Source of the DNA: Oryzias latipes
Taxonomy: Eukaryota; Chordata; Actinopteri; Beloniformes; Adrianichthyidae
Assembly: GCF_002234675.1 (NCBI RefSeq)
Contig: NC_019864.2
Span: forward strand, 14,897,582 to 14,961,581
Length of the DNA: 64,000 nt
Reading direction: 5' to 3'
Of this stretch, positions 46,150 through 59,200 are shown piece after piece. Below the pieces are notes generated by a model. It had not been told where the DNA came from and did not search any database. It saw nothing but the letters and a program-made list of their open reading frames with translations. A program made the position numbers and the translations under genes. Numbering within the stretch: position 1 is the first letter of the stretch; the number at the start of each line of letters is the position of its first letter.

Positions 46150-48520
46150 CAACAGGTCCCGGTTACTTTTCCCCCGCTTTCCTCCGGCAGAAACAAACGC
46201 AAGTTTCTTCCGAAACCCCCGCAGAGTGGGAGGCTGGGGAGGTCGGAGCTGGAGGAGGGGGGGACTAAAGCTGCGTGTGCGTTTCCTCCCTGGCCACTGC
46301 GCATGGAAACTCAAACATCTTTGATTGTCTTTAGCTGGCTGACCCCCTCACCCACAGCTTGAAGAGAATGAAGGGCCCGCCCCGTGCGTAAAAATCGCTT
46401 TTCTCCCCTCCCCGTCTTCTTTTTTTTTGACAATTCTCACGTTTTACAAAGAATCTCCACGCAACCCCAGTCTGCATTTTTATTTCTGATCGACATTTAT
46501 ATTTTTGCGTAACCACTGTCACCAAAATGGGTGTAATGACCGTCTGCAGTGCTTCTATTCTGGACACAAAAAAAGGAACTATGACTGAGATAACTCTCTC
46601 TCTGCTTGCTTGAGAATGAGTAGATATGGTTCCTCCCACCAACCTATAAAAAGCTCCAGGCAGATGCTGCTGCTGACACCGACTGATTGATTACAGGAAA
46701 CAAGCAAATTGTCTCAGTCCAACAATTAAACCAAGCTTTGGAAAAGGAAACGTTAAACTGGAAACACACAAAAAACACAGATAAAAATGTTGTTGTGATG
46801 CTTTGCAAACATCTCTTTCCTAAATGTCTTTTTTTTTTTTTTTTTGCATAGGATGGATGTAAATAAGAGCTGGGAAGTAAAAGCAAGGGAAAAAGCACAT
46901 TTTATTTTCATATTAATTGTTTTTCTATATTAATAAATGTACATTGGTAAAATTTTTTAAACTGAAGATTTAAAAAAAACAATTAACCTTTGAATATTTG
47001 TAACCCTATACTTTTTAAATTAAAAAAATGAAGGATTTAAAAATCCTAATTATTATAAATGTTTTATTCGAAACTGAAACTTTAGATGATGTATTTTGTT
47101 TAAAATACTAAACTGTGGATCGTGCTTGTATAAAACCACTATCAGCTGCAAAAATGTGAAAAGGTTTAGTTTATTTTGAAATGATTCATCCCTTCTATTT
47201 TTACATTTTCTCTTAATTCATTGAGGCTTTCGGTCATTTAAAGGTCTCAGAATTTCAATTAACTTGAGGTTTAGACAAGTTTAGTGAAATTTTCAATTTT
47301 AGTGTTTTTTTTTGTTGATATCCTGGCGTGCTGGACTTATTGTTCTGATTCATGACAGACTTAAGACCCGTTCTTTTAAACTTTTGTTAGAGACAGCTGG
47401 GATGTGGTCCTACCAGGAATGGGCAGGTAAATAAGCTGGATGCCTTTAAGAGCAAGGTTTCCTGTTATTTAATTAAAGAAAGTGCTATCTTTTCACCATT
47501 TCTTAGAAAATATAACACCTGATGCTGATTCAGCTCTAAATTTATCATGCAAGTTGTTCCGAGTTCACTTTGTAAACCTAAGTTTTGCCCGGTTTTTTGG
47601 ATCTAAAAATGTTTTCTTTCTCCAACATTTAAAAACTAATTGTTCAGCTTTTTTCCAACTATGCTATAATAAATTTGACATACACCTTCCACAACCCAAG
47701 ACATATTGCATAAGACAATGGTTCTTAGCATTTGTACGGTCATCTTAATCCTTCCCTTTAACCAATGCACAACAATTCTTACAGTGTTGGTGCTTATCTT
47801 GCTAAAATGAGTTGTGGTAATCAAAATGTTTAGAAATTCAATAATCAATAAGTTTCAGTCTTAATATACTAATTAATATATTCACTTTTGTAACAACGGT
47901 TAAATTATCTTTTAAATACAACTTTTTACTGCAATTAAACCATGAAGTGAAGTTAGTAAATCTTTCACCTTTCAATTTTAGCATTTTTGTTAAAATCCAT
48001 TATTTACAGTAGAGCATTTTTATAATACAAAACAAATGGAAATGGAACAAGTTTATTTTACCAGCAGGTAATTCCCCTGAAATGCAAATGCAAACAAAAA
48101 TGTATCAGTTTAACGATTGTAACATTCATGAGACAAGGCTGCCCCCTTCTGGCCAGATGGAGTCCTGCACATCCAGACAGCTGTTTTTAAAACAGAACAA
48201 CATTGGAAACATCTTTCAGTATTTCTCCAAAAAGGTCCTGAAGCTGTCAAAATAAGAAAAACATTTCGATATACATTTGACACTTAAAGATACATATCCT
48301 TTATTATGTTCATCCATATTTTACAGATCAAAAGAACCTAATAAAGGCCAAATAATATACCACACTTTGATGAGGCAAACATGTAAATACAAGAAATGTG
48401 TCCTGGGTAAAGCACTCTGCTGGGAGACCTGAAAGAAATGAAGACAGAGTTTGCTTCTAACAAATATGAGAGATGAATACCTTGCTTATTATGAAATAAA
48501 AATCACAGTACATACTCAGT
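46150..48520. other. Intergenic region between arid3b start and cox5a stop
   Basis: The GC-richer stretch at about 46080-46330, just upstream of the arid3b ATG, is the likely arid3b promoter and 5' UTR. The rest is AT-rich with no supported gene. A minus-strand AATAAA (plus-strand TTTATT at 48300-48305), about 220 bases beyond the cox5a stop, is the likely cox5a poly(A) signal. Confidence 0.5.
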
Positions 48521-48523
48521 CCA

Positions 48524-51500
48524 CTACACTTTGTCAATGCCAAGTTCCTCTGGTGTAGAAATGCCGAGCTCGTCTAATGTAGGCTTCAGCTCCTGGATCA
48601 CGTATGGATAGATCTCCTTATGAGGGCCGGCTTTGTCCTGAGGAACAAAAGCATAATGACAGACACAAACCTGATAGGAGGCAGAGTTTGCTTAGGGGCC
48701 CAATTCTCACCTTCACAGCTTCCAAAATTCGGATTGCGCTGGCCAAATCATTTAACCTGCGACAGGCTCTCAGCGCCGCCTCGAGAATCTTTGGCTCAGG
48801 AACGAGGTCGTATCCGATTAAAGTATTCATCCCTGAAACACAGGTAAACCTTTTTTATTTTGGCAGAAATTGTTTTTTTAAATAAAAAAAAGATTATTAT
48901 AAATTTAACCACGCTCCAAACGAAGAAACGATTCCACCTTCAGTTTGTAATACACAAAATTATAATAAACCACATTTTTCTGTTTAGAGAGGGTTGCTTT
49001 TCCTTTTAGTCACATTTACAAAGAGTAATTATTAAGCAGCGTGCATTAGATCAACTATTTACTACCTAAAAATGCAAATTAAAACACAGCTGTAACAGAA
49101 AAAATGACAGACAGTTCCTCTTTCATAACAAACATCATGAGCAGCAAATGGATCCAAAAATGAAACATTGAAAATTAATATTATATAATTGTTATGCTTT
49201 GACCAAAAATTTCAGTAAACCCTTCTGTATGAATTGTTAGCATGGTATTTGTTTAATTGAAAAAGAAAAGCTAAAACAAATGTTTTGCCTGCCGTTGAGC
49301 TTTTTGCTGATATTTCTACTTTTCACTTCTGTCTTCTTCACCCAGTTTTTGTTTAAAAACTGACCTGAGATAAAAAAAATATTTTTACATTGACTACCTT
49401 TTTTCAATTCAATTATGTATTTTACAGCAGCCCGAAAGCATAAAGTGTGGACTTTAATGCCTGGGTTAAGCTTTAATAGGAACCATCAACATACACAGGG
49501 CTTTCTTGGACAGAAGTTGCGACATCTTCATGAAATCTTAAATTATTAGGAATGTTCTTTTTTCTTGGAATCAACTGGCAAAATAATTAAAAATACTGTT
49601 GTGCTAAACAAGAACCTATAAATTAAAACAAAAAACAGAGTTTTGGTTAACCGCACATAATGTCAGGAAAACAATAATTCAATTCAATGTTATTGCCTCA
49701 ACAGGCTTCACACCAATAATTCTACAGAAACAGTCATTAAATATGAACAATAGCTAATTGTTAAGCTAAACTAAACACAAACCCTGGACATCGCTGTCCT
49801 TAGATCCTCCTTCAACACTATTGAATAAACCTTCATTAAATGATTTGCTTTTGTTCATTATAAAATGGGATTCAGATGTACGGCCCAGAGGTTAAAAGCC
49901 AGTTTTATCCTGGGAAAAAAATTAATTAAAAATAAATCCTTGCAGAGAAAATGTCGTAGTCGTAGTTTTTCCATTTGAGTTTAATTGAAGATTCAGTGAG
50001 ATAAAGATGATTGTTGCTGAAACAACTGGTTGTGCAGCCTTTCTGTTTGTGTGTGTGTGTGTGTGGGGGGGGGTACCTGAACACGCTCTAATAAAAGTCA
50101 TCATGACATTATGGTTTTTGCAGAGATTAAACTTTTCCAGGTGTGGTTTTTAACACAAAGAACATAACACTGGGTTCTAGAACAAAGATTACAGATACAA
50201 GTCTTTCACTTTGACAACTCTGAGACTCTGCTCAAGCTTTTGGAAGAAGGTTGAGGATGACCTTCTGCAAGCCAAGACTCCAAAGCTTTGACCAAAAATG
50301 GTTCCGATGGATTCGTGAAAGGCCTGTGAGAAAAGTCTCTGCTTTGATTCATTTTATTATTGTTCTGGAAGCAAACAATCTGTTCATGGTAGAGTTTTAC
50401 GATCATTGGAAAACTGATTTGAAACAAACCGTTTCTCACAAAAACTGTTGCCTCATATCAACTCTTCCTTATGGATCTTAGTCAAAACACTCCAGCTCAG
50501 TTTCTTTTGACTGTGCATTTATTCATCCCTTGCATTTCTTTTATAAAAAGAAGGCATAGCAGGTTTTAAAGGACATTAAACTTGAGATGGCTGTGCTGCA
50601 TTGGTGGAAACATAGTTCTGGGAATAGTCAGTCATCATGAATGTTCCGCACCATAAGCTCCACCCCCAAATGTTCCTCATTCAAAATTACTGCCACTGCA
50701 GACAGACAATTTCAAGGGATAAACAGTGCAACCTAAAAGCATGTTTGTTTTCTCTTTCTCTGAAATATTTAAAAATAAAAGGACAAGTGACCTCAAATTT
50801 ATCACCAACAAAGAGGAGGTTATTTTCATATTTACAAAGTGCAACTATTCTACACATCCTCTGGACTGTTAATTGTTGGATTAGAAAAATAAAACCTAAA
50901 ATATTAAACTGACTTACTTTACAAAAGTGGTAAAAACATTCTAGCCATGTAACCGTTAATTACATGCCCTTAAGATCACAATAAAAAAAGATATGACTCA
51001 GGAGACTTTTCAGGAAGAAGCATGAAGCGTACGTGCAGAGTGCAACGTCGACACCTGTGCATGATCCAGTGCTCACTAGGCACGAACTCACCTTTTCTAA
51101 GCTCCCATGCATCAATATCTGGCTTGTTGAAATAAGTGACCCAGCGAGCATCAAACTCCTCATCTGTCTCCTGTTTCCCATGTGAGTAGCACCTAGAGGC
51201 CAAAACAGCTGTCCAAAAAAAAAAAAAACAGAAAAAGAAGACTTTTACTGATAGTCTCTGTCTGATGGGAACTGTTGTGTGTTGGCTAAAATAAAACCAC
51301 TTTTTGGCATAAAAAATCTGCCCTGAAAGGCTCGGATAAAAGATCAATTCCGGGGGGATCATTCCCAATTTCTTCTTTTGACACTTTGACATTGGAGACT
51401 AATGCATTATACTTAACCCTACAGTACCCCTCTGTGTGTCCTATTAGTGTCCTAATCGCCTTACAACGGAAAAGAATAGATATATGGGGGGGGGGGGGGG

Positions 51501-52065
51501 GGGGGGGCAGACACGTTTCTTATTAAAGCTTTGCATTAGTGCGTCCCAATAAGATATTAAGCTATTTCACACTATAGTTATTGACCCAGAGAGTGGATCA
51601 ATGAATGACCGAAGCTAACATTGTTAGCATGCTAGCAGCGCTATCACCGGGCCCAAGACCCAACTGGGTCATAGCAAGGACACAACAATCATTCAGCGAA
51701 CGCCTGGTTTATTTTTAGAGAATTAACTCTTTGGCTCATCCGATTAATGGTCGTAATAAATTAATGGTTATCGCTTTCATTCGTTTACCTGCTAACACCT
51801 TCAATTTTTTCAGCTCTTTATTGACGAACGTAGATGAATGGATAACCTTAAATTAGAAAGCTAGTTAGCTTAGCAATACTACAGGAACTGCAATGTGCAC
51901 ACCGAAATCTTATTTCCGGTCAAGTTGTGCTCTGAAAATGTACCAAGTTTCGACTTTTAAAATAGTCATAAGGCCTGAAAAAACGTAAATACCTTGGCAT
52001 CTTGGCTGTGTGCGGGTTAAACTCCGGACACCGGAGACAGAGAGTCGGACGGCGGCTCGAAACAT
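48524..52065 (-). CDS. cox5a: Cytochrome c oxidase subunit 5A, mitochondrial precursor
   Basis: Nuclear-encoded matrix-side subunit of complex IV. Four exons: 52065-51993, 51208-51092, 48832-48711 and 48637-48524, in frame for 141 residues. The Arg-rich, acid-free N-terminus ([20 protein letters not shown]) is the mitochondrial presequence. By analogy with human COX5A the mature protein starts at SHG, about residue 33. The mature part matches the human protein closely: [60 protein letters not shown] and [19 protein letters not shown], ending ELGIDKV. The helical-repeat fold is complete. An NRF-1-type site lies just upstream of the start. The order cox5a then rpp25, on the same strand, repeats human 15q24. 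Confidence 0.98.
51486..51507. repeat. Poly-G tract in cox5a intron 1
   Basis: A run of about 22 G. It could form G-rich structure and its length may be unreliable in the assembly. Confidence 0.9.
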
Positions 52066-52152
52066 GACGCGGCAAAGACAGCTGCAAGACCCGGCGAGCG
52101 AGGAAGGAGCTCACGTTTTTTGGAAGAATCTGGTGCGGACGTGACATCCTGC

Positions 52153-52163
52153 TGCGCATGCGT
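52153..52163. promoter_or_regulatory. NRF-1-type site upstream of cox5a
   Basis: TGCGCATGCGT matches the palindromic NRF-1 consensus (YGCGCAYGCGCR) at all but its last positions, 88 bases upstream of the cox5a ATG. NRF-1 is a known activator of nuclear-encoded cytochrome oxidase genes, so site and gene fit each other. Confidence 0.6.
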
Positions 52164-52499
52164 AGAATGGACTTTGTGGATTCCTGACCATCATTGGTCA
52201 ATAGAATAGAACAGAAAAGAATAGAAAACCTTACACCAATTCCAACCAAAAATTAATGGCACAAAATTTACTTTTTAATGTCAGTAAAACAGAATGTAGA
52301 CATGATAATAGTTAACTGTTTTTTGTTAATATAAATATGTAATCCAAAGCTGTTAAACTATTTTTGACAATCCAGCATTTATTTGTATCTAAATATTGAC
52401 TTTCACATAAAATATTTACATGAACTATACTGGAACTATTCTGTATCTGTATATTTCTATCCACTTTGAAAAAAATTCTAATCTCCCGGACCTTTACTG

Positions 52500-52705
52500 G
52501 TGTCCCTTCTCTTGAAAAAAGTACGTATAAAATATGAACATTTACTTTCAAGGCCATCCCTTTGCTCCGCCATACTTTTTTTGACCTCATCCACATCATC
52601 ATACAGCATCCTCAAACCTTTTTCTTCTCTATTCCTCTCTTCCATGGAAGGGAGGGCTTTCGGCCACTCCACACCCCAGTTATGGAACCAACTTTCTCTA
52701 GTCTG
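52500..52705 (+). mobile_element. Possible LINE ORF2 C-terminal remnant
   Basis: The plus-strand frame ends in MEGRAFGHSTPQLWNQLSL. This resembles the RAFSVAAPRLWNSLP-type ending of L2/Rex-like LINE ORF2 proteins. Only this short end is visible, directly before the 51-bp palindrome. Confidence 0.4.
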
Positions 52706-52706
52706 T

Positions 52707-52757
52707 TAATTCATATTTCTTGAGGTCTAGAATCTAGACCTCAAGAAATATGAATTA
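52707..52757. repeat. Perfect 51-bp palindrome (25-bp arms, 1-bp centre)
   Basis: The left arm TAATTCATATTTCTTGAGGT followed by CTAGA (52707-52731) is exactly the reverse complement of the right arm 52733-52757, with a single A at the centre. It lies in the cox5a-rpp25 intergenic region. Confidence 0.95.
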
Positions 52758-54062
52758 TCCACTATGGTGGCCGCGAGGTGCAAGACATGTTAATCAATGT
52801 CAGAAACTTGTTTGTTTGTTTGTTTTTAAATGAAAGAAATTTGGAGGAAACCCACACAAGCAGGGGAGAACATATAAACTTCACAGAGAAAGGATCCAGC
52901 AGGGATTTGAACCAGGGTTCTCTCACTGGCAATTGACAGTGTTACATCACTATGCTAACCCTCATTTTTAATCTAAGCTGAAACACACCTGTTCAGGCAT
53001 TAGTTTGTTTATGTTAAATTATCAATCATCTTCATGATTATTCAATTGTATATAGGAAATTTTCATAAAATGATAAATTAGATCAAATCTGTCAGTGAAA
53101 TCCCACTTCTTGGTGACTGCATGAAAAACGGCTCCAAACTGTAGCTCTGACTCTTGGACTGAGGAAGACTGTGATCTCAAACATGCAACAAAGAATGCAA
53201 AGAACAAAAAAATGTCAAACCGGATTTTTAGTTGTATGCTTGTTATAACCTGTCATCACTCTTCTTTGTGTGAATTTCTCCCTCTTTGATGAAGCTTTCT
53301 GTTCATCACTTAAAATGATTTTTTCCAGGTTAATTGAAGGAAGTTTGAAGTCTCAACAGTAATATGTCTCACAATTGATGATAAAAAAAAGCCCTGTGAG
53401 TGCTTTGTCTACTGTTTTGTGTATTTAAGGAGGCATTTATTTGCATTTGTGTAACTTTTTAATTCAGTCAGACCTTCAAGAGGTTATATTTGTTTTGGGG
53501 ATGAATAGATAAAGAAGAGAAATAAATAGAGGAACACACACACCTCTGAGTAAAAGTGACACAATTTAGAAAATAAAAAGTCAAATAAAGAATGGATAAC
53601 AAGATGGTGAAAATACTTTTTTTTGACAGTAATGACAGAGATAAACTGGTATTTTTGTGATTTTAAAACTTCTGCTTTGCAAACTGTAGCTGTGTCTTTT
53701 TGTGTGCAAACTGTAGCAGATCAATATGTGACTCTACAACAGTTTGTGCCAATAGGTTCACAATTATGTGTTACCATTCAGCATTACCATTCAGAAAACT
53801 TTTTCTTAATTTAGTTTATGCCAAAACTCATGCTGACATGGTTGCACATCACCCACCACCTCAAATCAGCCAAATCTATTTGCCAGTCATCACTGAATCC
53901 AGTGAAACTGCTGAGAACTTTTGAAACAGAGGAAAAAGTCTGTAATCTTTGAACAAAGCAAGGCACTTACATTTATTTAAAACAGGAAGAAAAAATGCCT
54001 GCCAGTGAAAAAATACAAAAATAGTTCCTAATATGTTGAAAGTTAGATTTTTATTTGGAAGC

Positions 54063-54629
54063 TTAGAGATGACTTTCAATCTGGCCATCCAAACAGAGTC
54101 TCTTGGCTGTGTGCTTTGGAGAAGGACTGGCAGGCACGCTGAGCAGACCACCGGGACTTTGAGGGGGAACACCCGGGGCTTGTGGGGGTTGATAGCCGGG
54201 CTCCTGTGGATCCAAAGGATCTATAGAGAGCAGGATGCAGATAGCAGGAACACTTTTCTCCACCACTGGAGCTGACGCTTCCCATTGTGGATTCTCCCAG
54301 TTTTGGTTCGTTCGCTTGTAGTAAACTTTGCACAGCTGATGCAGCCCCACCATGTTGCGTTTCAGGATTTCCACGCAGGTGATTGTTTTTGTGATTCCTC
54401 TGCCTGAGCCAGTGAACACCACCTGTCTTATCCCGTCGTTGATGCGAGCTGTTGCAATACGCACTATACTGTGGATCTTGCTCCCCTCTTTGACACGCAT
54501 ATGTAGCGTGTTGGGTGCAAGGCCCGGAATGGGATGGGAATTGTTGCTCTCTGTGAGGAGGACTTTCCTGAGGTTGCTACTGCTTGGTTGGAGAGATGTT
54601 ATCGGAAAAGAAACGAACAGATCTTCCAT
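54063..54629 (-). CDS. rpp25: Ribonuclease P/MRP protein subunit p25 (RPP25), intronless
   Basis: Alba-family RNA-binding subunit that pairs with RPP20/POP7 and binds the P3 domain of the RNase P and RNase MRP RNAs in the nucleolus. A single uninterrupted 188-residue frame, as in intronless human RPP25 (199 residues). The Alba core is clear: NTLHMRVKEGSKIHSIVRIA, RQVVFTGSGRGITKTITCVE, ILKRNMVGLHQL and CKVYYKR. The family's hallmark tail LLSIDPLDPQEPGYQPP follows, then a Pro-rich end. The start MEDLF has a good context (A at -3, G at +4). An ATG seven codons upstream (54650) has a poor context and is less likely. The GYQPP tail identifies RPP25 rather than an archaeal-type Alba. It lies next to cox5a as in human. 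Confidence 0.95.
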   Translation of the reverse strand: MEDLFVSFPITSLQPSSSNLRKVLLTESNNSHPIPGLAPNTLHMRVKEGSKIHSIVRIATARINDGIRQVVFTGSGRGITKTITCVEILKRNMVGLHQLCKVYYKRTNQNWENPQWEASAPVVEKSVPAICILLSIDPLDPQEPGYQPPQAPGVPPQSPGGLLSVPASPSPKHTAKRLCLDGQIESHL

Positions 54630-54699
54630 TATGCTCTGCACTTCATGCAATTCTTTGTAAAGTCTCTACAACATAAGAATATTAATTTTTTACCAAAAA

Positions 54700-56250
54700 A
54701 AGGGAAAACTCATTTTAAAATAAAAACTTGCCACTTATCCTGATTGCCTTTCAGTTTTTGTCCAGGCTGTATTTCCATTTTCTTTTCTGTGCTCTGAGAT
54801 GATGGTCAATATAATGAGAAAGAAATGTATTTCTCCACTGGTGGAAAACAAAACAAAACAATGTCCTTGTTCCAGTAGTCGGGACTGAGGACAGCTGATG
54901 CCAACAGACTCATATGAGGCTCAGTGGCACAATTCTCTTAAAGGCACACACAATCATTTTGGTACTTTAAAAAAACCTTTCCTGAGTTCTGCATTCGAAC
55001 TTTCTTCATTTGCGGTTTTGCAAAGCAAATTACAGCCAAACCTAGAATAAAGATGCACAGATATTACTTATAATAGATAGTTTAGAAAGGATCTTTCTTC
55101 AACTCTATTATCAGAGCAGAGGGCCATATGGTGCAAAAGATGGTTTGCCTTTAGGTTACAACGGCAGCTCCAGTTTTCTCCCCTTTAATTTCTGGGGTGA
55201 CCCAGACTGCTCCATGACCTCTTGGTCTCTTCGATGAAGGTGTTTGCAGACATTCACTTTTGACATGAGTCAATTTGACCAAATCTACGCAAATGTAGAG
55301 TCTCCTTGTGTCGCAAAAGGAAATTTATCAACAATACTACAAAGGTCTATGTCCCAGTGGGAATGCTTCAGAGCTGGACAGAAAAGAGGCAGCTGCAGGG
55401 CTCATATGGAATCAGTTTACTGTTATAATGATGTGTTTCTGCCTCAAAGGATGGCATGCACCACATGTGATTAAGGCTCAAGCAGTAAAAGCACAAATGT
55501 AGGGTTCTTGGTTGTATTGTTCAGGGGGAAAATAGTTACTTTCTAAATGTACCTTAACATAAATGTATGTTTCTATATGATGGATGTTGTTTGCTTCTCA
55601 GGATAGTTTGTTAGCTAAAGATTATGCATGTGTCTTTGTGAATGACTTCAGTGACACGTTTAAAGCATCCATAGGAGGTAAATGTGTTAGGTCAACACAC
55701 ACACACTGCAAGCCCACACAAAAGGAGAACAACTTCAGCACTAGAACTGTTGCTATGCTAGAGTACTGAGGAAATACTAATTTGAAACATTGCCACGTTG
55801 TGGTTAAACACAGCTATTACATTAACAATAAGCCGGTTAGGTATATTTTTTTGTTATGGGTAACACATTGAGATCTTTTTTAGAGTTAAATTAAATTTAC
55901 ACTGAAAGAAAAGTAAAAAGAAGAAATTTGAAGACAACTGACAAACATAAAAAAATTTATTTAAAATTTATTTAAAATTTATTTAAAAACGTCAAACATT
56001 TACAAAGTAGTTTTTTGTTTTTGCAGAATTCTGTTCTTTAGGGCAACTACACTCTAAATATTAACCAAGAAAATGTTTTGCTTGAAATGAAAGTAAATAA
56101 AATAATTTTAGATCAAAAGCCATGAAGGCCAGAATCCTGTCATAAACGTAACTTGAATAGCTAAGAAATTTCACGGATACATTTTGTTCATTTGAAGTTT
56201 TATACTTAGGTTAAAAAAAAAGGTTAGCGCAGATACATTCGTGTGTGAGT
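54700..56250. other. Region between rpp25 and the parp6-like gene; two unassigned plus-strand exon-like segments
   Basis: On the plus strand 55308-55500 has an open frame with codon-like composition (YYKGLCPSGNASELDRKEAA). The segment 55602-55678 is bounded by CTTCTCAG and GGTAAATG and reads DSLLAKDYACVFVNDFSDTF. I do not recognise either, and could not link them into a gene. They may be chance, or remains of a decayed gene. Confidence 0.25.
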
Positions 56251-56257
56251 GGTTTTC

Positions 56258-59200
56258 TCAGCGTGGCTTTGAATCAAATACTTGTAAAATTTCTTTCTGG
56301 ATTTGTGCTTCTTGGGTGTTGATGTGCATGTCCCCCACCTGGCCATTTTCATACCTGTTCCAGATGAAAACATTGAATTAAATCTAGCAAATCCTTGCAA
56401 ATTAATCTCAGAGACGGACAGGAGGATGCAGCCAGCAGTTTTACCTACACAAAGAGGAAGCGCGTGCAGACGTGGTCGGACACCGGACAAACCCAGATGT
56501 TTCCGTGCTTCTGAAGATCTTTTGAAGTTATTACTGTGGAGACAATAACTGCTTTTGAGGCTTACATTTTTTTCTTTTAAATTCTATGACTCTTCACTGG
56601 CAGAAAATCACCTTCACACAGTGCAACACAGTTTAGGTTACGGCTTTGCAGAAACCTGGTTTGTCCCAGCTGCTCCTAAAAAAATGGATGAGATTCCAGA
56701 AACATACAAGAAATCTTGCATATCTTACATTGAAAAGAAGCTTGTCAAGAGACTGATGATCCCACCTGCTTAAATTTGTTGATTCCATTGTATTTCTTTA
56801 AAAGTTCTGTTTTAGTTTGCATTTGGTGTTGACCTTTACCCATGTCTACACAGAGAAAGGGGATATGTTAGGAAATATGGGTCAAAAAGTAATGAAGATT
56901 TGGAATTGTGAAATCCAGACGGAATTAGAATTTCAGAGAAAATTCTATTTTCACCAGAATATCCAAAGGAAATGCTTGAAATTGGACTCAAATAGATGCC
57001 TCTCCCATATGCAGCTCCATGAAGCTTAAAAGAAGAAGAACACCAGTTTCAGTGATGCTTTTAACACTTTTCTGTATGTAAAAAAGGGATTTCTTTCTTT
57101 GTTATTTACCTGAAATTTTGTATAAGAAGCGTTAACTAATCCCTTTCTCAAAATGGAGTGCCAGTTTTCAATGTGGGACCCACTGGAAAAAAAATTAAAT
57201 AGAACAACTGTTTCAAAATTGACATCATGGATCAAAACAGGATATGTTGTATTAAATCAAACTGTGCTTTTATTTACTGAAAAGCAAAGGTGCTTCCGTA
57301 AAGTTTCCTGGCAGTTTGAAAGCGAGCCTCTTTGGATGGAGGGCTGCTGATCAGCAGAAACTGATGGGGGGTGTGCATGAACTTCAGTTGCTGTTGAGAA
57401 AAAAACAGATTCTGAGCAGTGCATTAGGGAGTCGAGGGTTGTCCGGTCTGATTACTTTATTAGAATCTGCATTTTTTTTAGATCTACCAGGGGATTCAAA
57501 CACTTCAGAATTCCCATGTCAGAAATGCCCAATCCAAGTCTCACAGAGCTGTCACTTGGATTCCTTATCATCTCTCTTCCCCCTGCCTTTTTAGTTTTTT
57601 ATTAATTAAATCTTTTTTAATCAGTAGCGGCTGGATGGCTCAGTGTGTAGGATTGGCGCACACGAAACCAGGGTTTGATTCCCAAGCGGCGCGATGAGCC
57701 TCATCCAGTGAGGGTCCTTGGGGAAGACCCTACATGCTACTGCATAACTCAGGAGGCACAAAGGGGGCCCAAGCCAAAATACAAGGTTGTGTTAGGAAGG
57801 GCATCCGGCGTTAAAATCTCTGCCAAACCCCTTCTGCGAATGAAAGCTGATTCGCTGAGGTGACCCCTGAAGGAATGTGCTGAGAGGTGAACAACTCTCC
57901 CTGCCCTTTCTGCTTTATATTTATGAAATACTTTTGACTCAGTCGCTGGGTAAAAATCTTTAAAAAACATAAAAGTCACAAGCCTTCAAGGACTGAGATT
58001 GGACACTGCTGTCATTATCCTTTGCCAAAAAGCTATGACTTTTTGCTTTTTATTTGGTAGAGAGATTTATAAGATATTTCTCGACAAGGTATAAAATGAT
58101 CATAAAATCCAAATTCCATTTTCTGACTGCTTCAACATACCTTGTTCAGTGGAAGCTTTACAATGTGAGACCTGTTGCTGGCTAAAATCCTGTCATGCAA
58201 TATTTAAAAAGAAATGTAAGCATTGATCAAAATGTACTCAGATAATGACGACAGTCAACACAAGAAATAAAAATTTCTCCTCCCACCATTGTAGCAAAGG
58301 ATGAGCCAGAGGGTCTATCTTGTCCATTTGCTTCTTTGTTTCTGAATATGAACCCTGAAGGAGATTGATAATGATTGCATCATCTGGTTTAATTAGAGCA
58401 GAGGAAAAACTGGCCTAAATGTAACCAGACTTATCAAATGTATATAAAAAAAAGCAGTCACCTGTGCCATAGTCCTGATTAACAGGATACCATCCAAAGC
58501 TCTCTGCAGTCTGTCATAACTTTTTCTCTGTAAGATATAAACATTCTCCTCAGTGACAAGATGGGATGTCTTTAAATGAGGAAAAGGACCTCCTCCTGCT
58601 GATACCTTTGGACTGAAGGCCAGAGTTTTGGGGTTGTTTGGGTCAACAACAGAGGGGTACGGTTGAAAGATGATGCTCTTGCGGGATGACTGAAGGGCCG
58701 CTCTGCACATGGCTACTAAAAGATCAATCACCTGTAAGAGCAGGGATTCCTGAAGGCCTGACCCTCATGTACTCTGTCATCTAAAACACAATGGATCAAA
58801 GAGTTTCTGACCTCCGCACCGGTTGCAACTTCATCTGTTGCTCCGGACATGACGCCGAGCATGTAGAAGGAAAACACACACAGCTCCCTGCTGCAAACAG
58901 CTGGCTGCAAACGCAAGCAGAATATTTCAAAAGGTAGTCAGGACAACTGGATGGGTTTGTATTTTCTTCTGCTGGTAAATTAGCAGAAGAAGGAGACAGC
59001 GTGAAAGTTCCCACCTTTAGCATGGGGCCGTTCTGAAAGACATGCCGCTCATCACAAATAACACAGTACTCATTCAGAGTGGGGATTCTCTGCTCAGCAT
59101 ATCTCATAATCTGTACAAAAAACAACATGTGCTGTTTAGCTTTATGTTTACATCAATTATTTCCATTTTGCTCAGAAGTGCAGATTTTGTTTCTATGATT

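Noticed and set aside
56584-56772. Plus-strand frame ending KLVKRLMIPPA after a splice-like CAG, resembling a terminal exon
   Set aside because: The minus strand here encodes the parp6-like exon at 56675-56612 (RFLQSRNLNCVALCE) with matching phases; the plus frame is its shadow.
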